9,061 nucleotides of DNA, taken from the NCBI GenBank assembly GCA_018372555.1, contig JAHAIU010000108.1, positions 1 to 9,061 on the forward strand, read 5' to 3'. The first letter of the stretch is position 1. Each line of letters opens with the position of its first letter. The DNA is from Clostridium sp. GTDB taxonomy: Bacteria; Bacillota; Clostridia; Clostridiales; Clostridiaceae. The notes under the pieces were generated by a model that made no database searches, had not been told where the DNA came from, and saw nothing but the letters and a program-made list of their open reading frames with translations. Shown here one piece after another: positions 5,187-9,061 of the stretch. A program made the position numbers and the translations under genes.

Positions 5187-5831
5187 GTGGAAGATAACAA
5201 AGATATTCTAGAAGAAGTTGACAACACTTTAGAAGCTGAAGCACAACAAGAAGCTGAAATTAATTCTGAAGAAACTGCTAATACTGAATCAGAAACTAAT
5301 GAAACTTCAGATACTCTAGAAGATTCAGAAATCCTAGACGAGAATGAAGAAAATAATGATAAGGAAAATGAATTAGATATTATGCGTAAGTTAAAAGATG
5401 AAAATAAAAAATTAAGCAATGAGGCTGAAGCTTTAAAGGAAAGACTTCTTAGATTAACTGCTGAATATGAAAATTACAGAAAAAGAACAGCTAAGGAAAA
5501 AGAAAGTATTTATACAGATGCGTGTACAGATGTATTAAAAGAAATGATTCCAGTATTAGATAATTTAGAAAGAGCAATTCAAGTTGAAGGAAATGCTGAA
5601 GATATTAAAAAGGGAGTTGAGATGACTATAAAAGGATTTAATTCTTCTTTTGAAAAATTAGGCGTTGAAGAAATTGATGCTACTGGAGAATTTGATCCAA
5701 ACTTACATCAAGCAGTAATGCATATTGAAGATGAGAATTTTGGAGCTAATGCTATAGCTGAAGTATTCCAAAAGGGATATAAAAGAGGCGAAAAGATAAT
5801 TAGATACACTGTTGTAAAGGTAGCTAATTAA
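5187..5831 (+). CDS. grpE: Nucleotide exchange factor GrpE
   Basis: GrpE releases ADP from DnaK, resetting the Hsp70 cycle in the cytosol, and works as a dimer. The 214-residue product starts at GTG 5187; GAGGTG (5176-5181) sits five bases upstream and no ATG is near. Residues 1 to about 65 are very acidic and Glu/Asn/Thr-rich, a probably disordered tail that is long for the family. A charged coiled-coil stretch follows (LKDENKKLSNEAEALKERLL), then the conserved AEYENYRKRTAKEKES and the C-terminal beta domain with EVFQKGYKRGEKIIRYTVVK, the GrpE signature. The gene is 18 bases downstream of hrcA and 56 bases upstream of dnaK, so it is co-transcribed with both under CIRCE control. Confidence 0.96.
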   Translation: MEDNKDILEEVDNTLEAEAQQEAEINSEETANTESETNETSDTLEDSEILDENEENNDKENELDIMRKLKDENKKLSNEAEALKERLLRLTAEYENYRKRTAKEKESIYTDACTDVLKEMIPVLDNLERAIQVEGNAEDIKKGVEMTIKGFNSSFEKLGVEEIDATGEFDPNLHQAVMHIEDENFGANAIAEVFQKGYKRGEKIIRYTVVKVAN

Positions 5832-5887
5832 TTAAATAAATAGAAAATTTACTGTTTTAATAGATATTTTTTAGGAGGAAATAAATT

Positions 5888-7738
5888 ATGGGAAAAATTA
5901 TAGGAATTGATTTAGGAACAACTAACTCTTGTGTAGCTGTTATGGAAGGTGGAGAACCAGTCGTAATCTCTAACTCTGAAGGAGCAAGAACTACTCCATC
6001 AGTAGTATCATTCCAAGCGAATGGAGAAAGACTAGTAGGACAAATAGCTAAGAGACAAGCGATTACTAATCCAGATAAAACAATAATTTCAATTAAGAGA
6101 CATATGGGTACTAACTATAAGGTAACTGTAGATGGTAAGGATCATTCACCACAAGAAATATCAGCAATGATACTTCAAAAAATTAAAGCAGATGCAGAAG
6201 CTTACTTAGGTGAACCTGTAACTCAAGCAGTAATTACAGTTCCAGCATATTTTAATGATTCTGAAAGACAAGCAACTAAAGATGCAGGAAGAATTGCTGG
6301 ATTAGAAGTTTTAAGAATAATAAACGAACCAACAGCAGCTGCTTTAGCATATGGATTAGATAAAATGGACACTAACCAAAAGATATTCGTTTATGACTTA
6401 GGTGGTGGTACTTTTGATGTATCTATCCTAGAACTTGGAGATGGTGTATTCGAAGTATTATCTACTAATGGAGATACTAAACTTGGTGGAGATGACTTTG
6501 ACCAAAGAATTATGGACTTTATAGCAGAAAGCTTTAAGGCTGAAAATGGAATAGATTTAAGAAATGATAAGATGGCTCTTCAAAGATTAAAAGAAGCAGC
6601 TGAAAAGGCAAAGATTGAATTATCATCATCAATGCAAACTAACATTAACTTACCATTTATTACAGCTGATGCAACAGGTCCAAAGCATATAGATTTAAAC
6701 TTAACTAGAGCTAAGTTTAACGAAATAACTCATGATTTAGTTGAAAGATCAATAGAGCCAATGAAGAAAGCATTAGCAGATGCTAACCTTTCATTAAGCG
6801 ATATTAATAAAATAATATTAGTAGGTGGTTCAACTAGAATACCAGCTGTTGTAGAAGCAGTTAAGAACTTTACTGGTAAGGAACCATCAAAGGGAGTTAA
6901 CCCAGATGAATGTGTTGCTGTAGGTGCAGCTATTCAAGCAGGTGTATTAACAGGAGACGTTAAGGATGTATTATTACTAGATGTTACTCCATTAACATTA
7001 GGTATTGAAACTTTAGGAGGAGTTGCAACTCCACTTATCGAAAGAAATACAACAATACCAACTAAGAAGAGTCAAGTATTCTCAACTGCAGCAGATGGTC
7101 AAACATCAGTTGAAATTCACGTAGTACAAGGTGAAAGACAAATGGCAGCAGATAACAAGACTTTAGGTAGATTTACACTATCAGGTATTGCTCCAGCACC
7201 AAGAGGAATTCCTCAAATCGAAGTTACATTTGATATAGATGCTAATGGATTAGTTAAGGTTTCAGCTTTAGATAAGGCTACAAATAAGGAAGCTAATATT
7301 ACTATTACTGCTTCAACTAACTTAAGTGATGATGAAGTAGAAAAGGCTGTTAAGGAAGCTGAAAAGTTTGCTGAAGAAGATAAGAAGAGAAAAGAAAAGA
7401 TAGAAGTTAAGAATAACGCAGATCAAGTTTCTTATCAAACAGCTAAAGCTTTAGAAGAATTAGGAGATAAGGTATCTGCTGATGAAAAGGCTAAAGTTCA
7501 AGCTAAGTTAGATGAATTAAATAAGGTTAAAGATGGCGAAGATCTAGATGCAATTAAGAATGCTATGGAAGAATTAAATAAAGAATTCTATGCAATTTCT
7601 TCTAAGATGTATCAAGATGCTAATGGAGCAGAAGGCGCAGGATTCGATCCAAACAACATGGGTGGTGCAGGTGCTAGTGAAGCTCCACATGATGACAATG
7701 TAGTAGATGCAGATTTTGAAGTTAAAGACGATAAATAG
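5888..7738 (+). CDS. dnaK: Molecular chaperone DnaK (Hsp70)
   Basis: DnaK is the ATP-driven Hsp70 that binds exposed hydrophobic peptides with help from DnaJ and GrpE. The 616-residue protein has the full layout. Phosphate loop 1 is DLGTTNS at residues 8-14, DLGGGTFD at 170-177 and VGGSTRIP from 312 build the nucleotide site, and the interdomain linker VLLLDV is at 361-366. The substrate domain follows (GERQMAADNKTLGRFTLSGI), then the helical lid and a Gly-rich tail ending in DADFEVKDDK. The N-terminal lobe lacks the roughly two-dozen-residue insert of Gram-negative DnaK, as expected in Firmicutes. A strong AGGAGGA (5873-5879) precedes the ATG by eight bases, the best ribosome site in the operon, which fits the high DnaK demand. 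Nothing appears truncated or mutated. Confidence 0.99.
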   Translation: MGKIIGIDLGTTNSCVAVMEGGEPVVISNSEGARTTPSVVSFQANGERLVGQIAKRQAITNPDKTIISIKRHMGTNYKVTVDGKDHSPQEISAMILQKIKADAEAYLGEPVTQAVITVPAYFNDSERQATKDAGRIAGLEVLRIINEPTAAALAYGLDKMDTNQKIFVYDLGGGTFDVSILELGDGVFEVLSTNGDTKLGGDDFDQRIMDFIAESFKAENGIDLRNDKMALQRLKEAAEKAKIELSSSMQTNINLPFITADATGPKHIDLNLTRAKFNEITHDLVERSIEPMKKALADANLSLSDINKIILVGGSTRIPAVVEAVKNFTGKEPSKGVNPDECVAVGAAIQAGVLTGDVKDVLLLDVTPLTLGIETLGGVATPLIERNTTIPTKKSQVFSTAADGQTSVEIHVVQGERQMAADNKTLGRFTLSGIAPAPRGIPQIEVTFDIDANGLVKVSALDKATNKEANITITASTNLSDDEVEKAVKEAEKFAEEDKKRKEKIEVKNNADQVSYQTAKALEELGDKVSADEKAKVQAKLDELNKVKDGEDLDAIKNAMEELNKEFYAISSKMYQDANGAEGAGFDPNNMGGAGASEAPHDDNVVDADFEVKDDK

Positions 7739-7767
7739 TTGTAACCTATTAGTCAGAGATATATAAT
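7739..7767 (+). promoter_or_regulatory. Possible internal promoter for dnaJ
   Basis: TTGTAA (7739-7744, 4/6 match) starts immediately after the dnaK stop and is followed, at exactly 17 bases, by a perfect TATAAT (7762-7767). A transcript would start near 7774, at the base of the following hairpin. The AT-rich setting (ATATATAATATAT) makes a chance match possible. Confidence 0.4.
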
Positions 7768-7771
7768 ATAT

Positions 7772-7800
7772 GAGGGAAGGCAAAAGTCGTCTTCCCTTTT
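7772..7800 (+). terminator. Hairpin between dnaK and dnaJ, probable attenuator
   Basis: GGGAAGGC (7774-7781) pairs with GTCTTCCC (7789-7796) including one G-U wobble, with a seven-base loop and a further A-T and G-U pair at the base. The stem runs into TTTT (7797-7800). This is a short intrinsic-terminator shape inside the operon with only a brief U-run, so partial termination is likelier than a full stop. It would give more dnaK than dnaJ mRNA, and may also protect the 3' end of a processed dnaK transcript. Confidence 0.65.
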
Positions 7801-7829
7801 GTAAAGTTTAAAATGGTGGTGAAAAATAA

Positions 7830-8957
7830 ATGGCAAATAAGGACTATTATGCAGCCCTTGGGCTTGAAAAAGGAGCTTCTGATGAAGAAATTAAGAAAGC
7901 CTTTAGAAAGCTTGCTATAAAATATCATCCTGATAAGAATCAAGGCGATAAAGAAGCTGAAAATAAATTTAAAGAAATAAACGAAGCTTATCAAGTGCTT
8001 TCAGATCCAGAGAAAAAGGAAAGATACGATAAGTTTGGAACAGTTGATTTTGACGGCAGTGGATTTGGATCAGGTGGATTTGGTGGCTTTGACTTTTCTG
8101 ATATGGGTGGCTTTGGAGATATCTTTGAAAGCTTCTTTGGCGGCAGCAGTGGCGGTGGCAGAAGAAGAAATGGCCCACAAAGGGGTTCTGATTTAGAATA
8201 TACTGTAAACTTAACTTTTGAAGAAGCTGTTTTTGGTGTTGAGAAAGAAATAGCAATAAACAGAAGTGAATCTTGTGAAACTTGTAGAGGAACAGGAGCA
8301 AAGACTGGTACATCTAAGAAAACATGTCCTACATGTAGTGGAACAGGACAAATAAGAACTCAAAGACAAACTCCGTTAGGAAGTTTTGTTAGTACTACAA
8401 CATGTAATAACTGTGGTGGAAGTGGTAGTATAATTGAAGAACCTTGTACTACTTGTCATGGAAAAGGTCATGTAAGAAAGAATAGAAAGATTAAGGTTAA
8501 TATTCCAGCAGGTGTTGATACTGGAAATGTTATGCCTCTAAGAGGGCAAGGAGATCATGGAACTAATGATGGGCCTCCAGGAGATTTATATGTAAGAATT
8601 AATGTTTCTCCTTCTAAGAAGTTTGTAAGAAAAGGTAATGATATTTACTATGATACTCATATTTCGATGGGTAATGCAGCTTTAGGAGTGGAAATAACAG
8701 TTCCAACAGTAGATGGAGATGTTAAATATAGTGTTCCAGCAGGAACTCAATCAGGTACATTATTTAGACTTAAAGGAAAAGGTGTTCCAAGAGTTAACTC
8801 ATCAGGAAGAGGAGATCAATATGTTAAGGTAATAGTTGATATTCCTAAGACTTTAAATGAAAAGCAAAAAGATGCTCTAAAAGCATTTATGGAAGCTTGT
8901 GGAGAAAAAGTTGGAGAGACAACTCATAAGAAGGGATTAAAGGACCTTTTTAAATAG
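7830..8957 (+). CDS. dnaJ: Chaperone DnaJ (Hsp40)
   Basis: DnaJ delivers unfolded clients to DnaK and stimulates its ATPase. The 375 residues show the full type I layout. The J domain covers about residues 1-70 with HPD at 33-35. A Gly/Phe-rich region follows (about 75-115, containing GDIFESFFGG). The zinc-binding region has four CxxCxGxG repeats with Cys pairs at 149/152, 166/169, 192/195 and 206/209. The C-terminal client-binding domains follow (VNIPAGVDTGNVMPLRGQGD, then FRLKGKGVPRVNSSGRGDQY). The ATG is preceded by GGTGGTG (7815-7821). It lies 91 bases after dnaK, with a hairpin in the gap, and is the last gene of the operon. All zinc ligands and the HPD motif are intact. Confidence 0.98.
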   Translation: MANKDYYAALGLEKGASDEEIKKAFRKLAIKYHPDKNQGDKEAENKFKEINEAYQVLSDPEKKERYDKFGTVDFDGSGFGSGGFGGFDFSDMGGFGDIFESFFGGSSGGGRRRNGPQRGSDLEYTVNLTFEEAVFGVEKEIAINRSESCETCRGTGAKTGTSKKTCPTCSGTGQIRTQRQTPLGSFVSTTTCNNCGGSGSIIEEPCTTCHGKGHVRKNRKIKVNIPAGVDTGNVMPLRGQGDHGTNDGPPGDLYVRINVSPSKKFVRKGNDIYYDTHISMGNAALGVEITVPTVDGDVKYSVPAGTQSGTLFRLKGKGVPRVNSSGRGDQYVKVIVDIPKTLNEKQKDALKAFMEACGEKVGETTHKKGLKDLFK

Positions 8958-8983
8958 AAGTTTAGAAAATATAGTTTAATATT

Positions 8984-9041
8984 AAAACCCACTAATATTT
9001 CTTTAGACATTATTCTAGAGAAATTTGGTGGGTTTTATTTT
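8984..9041 (+). terminator. Intrinsic terminator of the heat-shock operon
   Basis: AAAACCCACTAA (8984-8995) pairs with TTTGGTGGGTTTT (9024-9036). The stem continues through ATTTCTTTAGA (8997-9007) against TCTAGAGAAAT (9014-9024) with one bulged base and G-U wobbles, leaving a loop of about six bases. TTTT A TTTTT follows (9033-9041). It begins 26 bases past the dnaJ stop and ends the operon. The A-run before the stem makes it potentially active on the minus strand as well. Confidence 0.92.
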
Positions 9042-9061
9042 TATAATACTGTAAATTTATA

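Noticed and set aside
5153..5419. Minus-strand frame rich in Ser and Leu opposite the grpE 5' end
   Set aside because: It is the complement of the acidic Glu-rich GrpE tail, without a ribosome binding site or family resemblance.
7574..8313. Minus-strand frames opposite dnaK end and dnaJ
   Set aside because: They lie antisense to conserved chaperone coding sequence and show low-complexity composition caused by the sense-strand codons.

Overview
The window is low-GC Firmicute chromosome, most likely Clostridium sensu stricto. Coding sequence is AT-rich with strong AGGAGG/GAGGTG-type ribosome binding sites, DnaK is the short Gram-positive type, and the heat-shock operon is headed by hrcA and a perfect CIRCE operator. 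I do not assign a species.

Layout. Positions 1-750 hold the 3' part of lepA (elongation factor 4), closed by a strong hairpin terminator. Positions 909-1817 (minus strand) hold a patatin-like phospholipase with a TTG start. Positions 1949-2218 hold an 89-codon protein that resembles a single-domain ribosomal protein L25. Positions 2219-2818 hold no convincing gene but are dense in inverted repeats: a 22-bp hairpin with a GC-rich loop, two further hairpins, and a 277-nt block closed by a perfect 17-bp helix that folds on paper into a multi-branched RNA. Then come hemW (2819-3952), a sigma-A type promoter with CIRCE, hrcA, grpE, dnaK and dnaJ, and a long hairpin terminator at 8984-9041.

How the parts work together. 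hrcA-grpE-dnaK-dnaJ is one heat-shock unit. HrcA binds CIRCE just downstream of the promoter and represses the operon; DnaK, DnaJ and GrpE form the Hsp70 refolding cycle. A hairpin and a promoter-like sequence between dnaK and dnaJ suggest that dnaJ level is adjusted separately. lepA and hemW are commonly adjacent to hrcA in Firmicutes. Here they are separated by about 2 kb carrying the patatin gene, the L25-like gene and the structured intergenic block, so this stretch looks like accessory material inside a conserved neighbourhood.

The most unusual part is 2219-2818. Its helices are too long and too nested to be chance in sequence of this composition, and nearly all wobble pairs favour plus-strand RNA. 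I could not match it to a known RNA class from memory, so it is reported as a candidate structured RNA or inverted-repeat element of unknown function.
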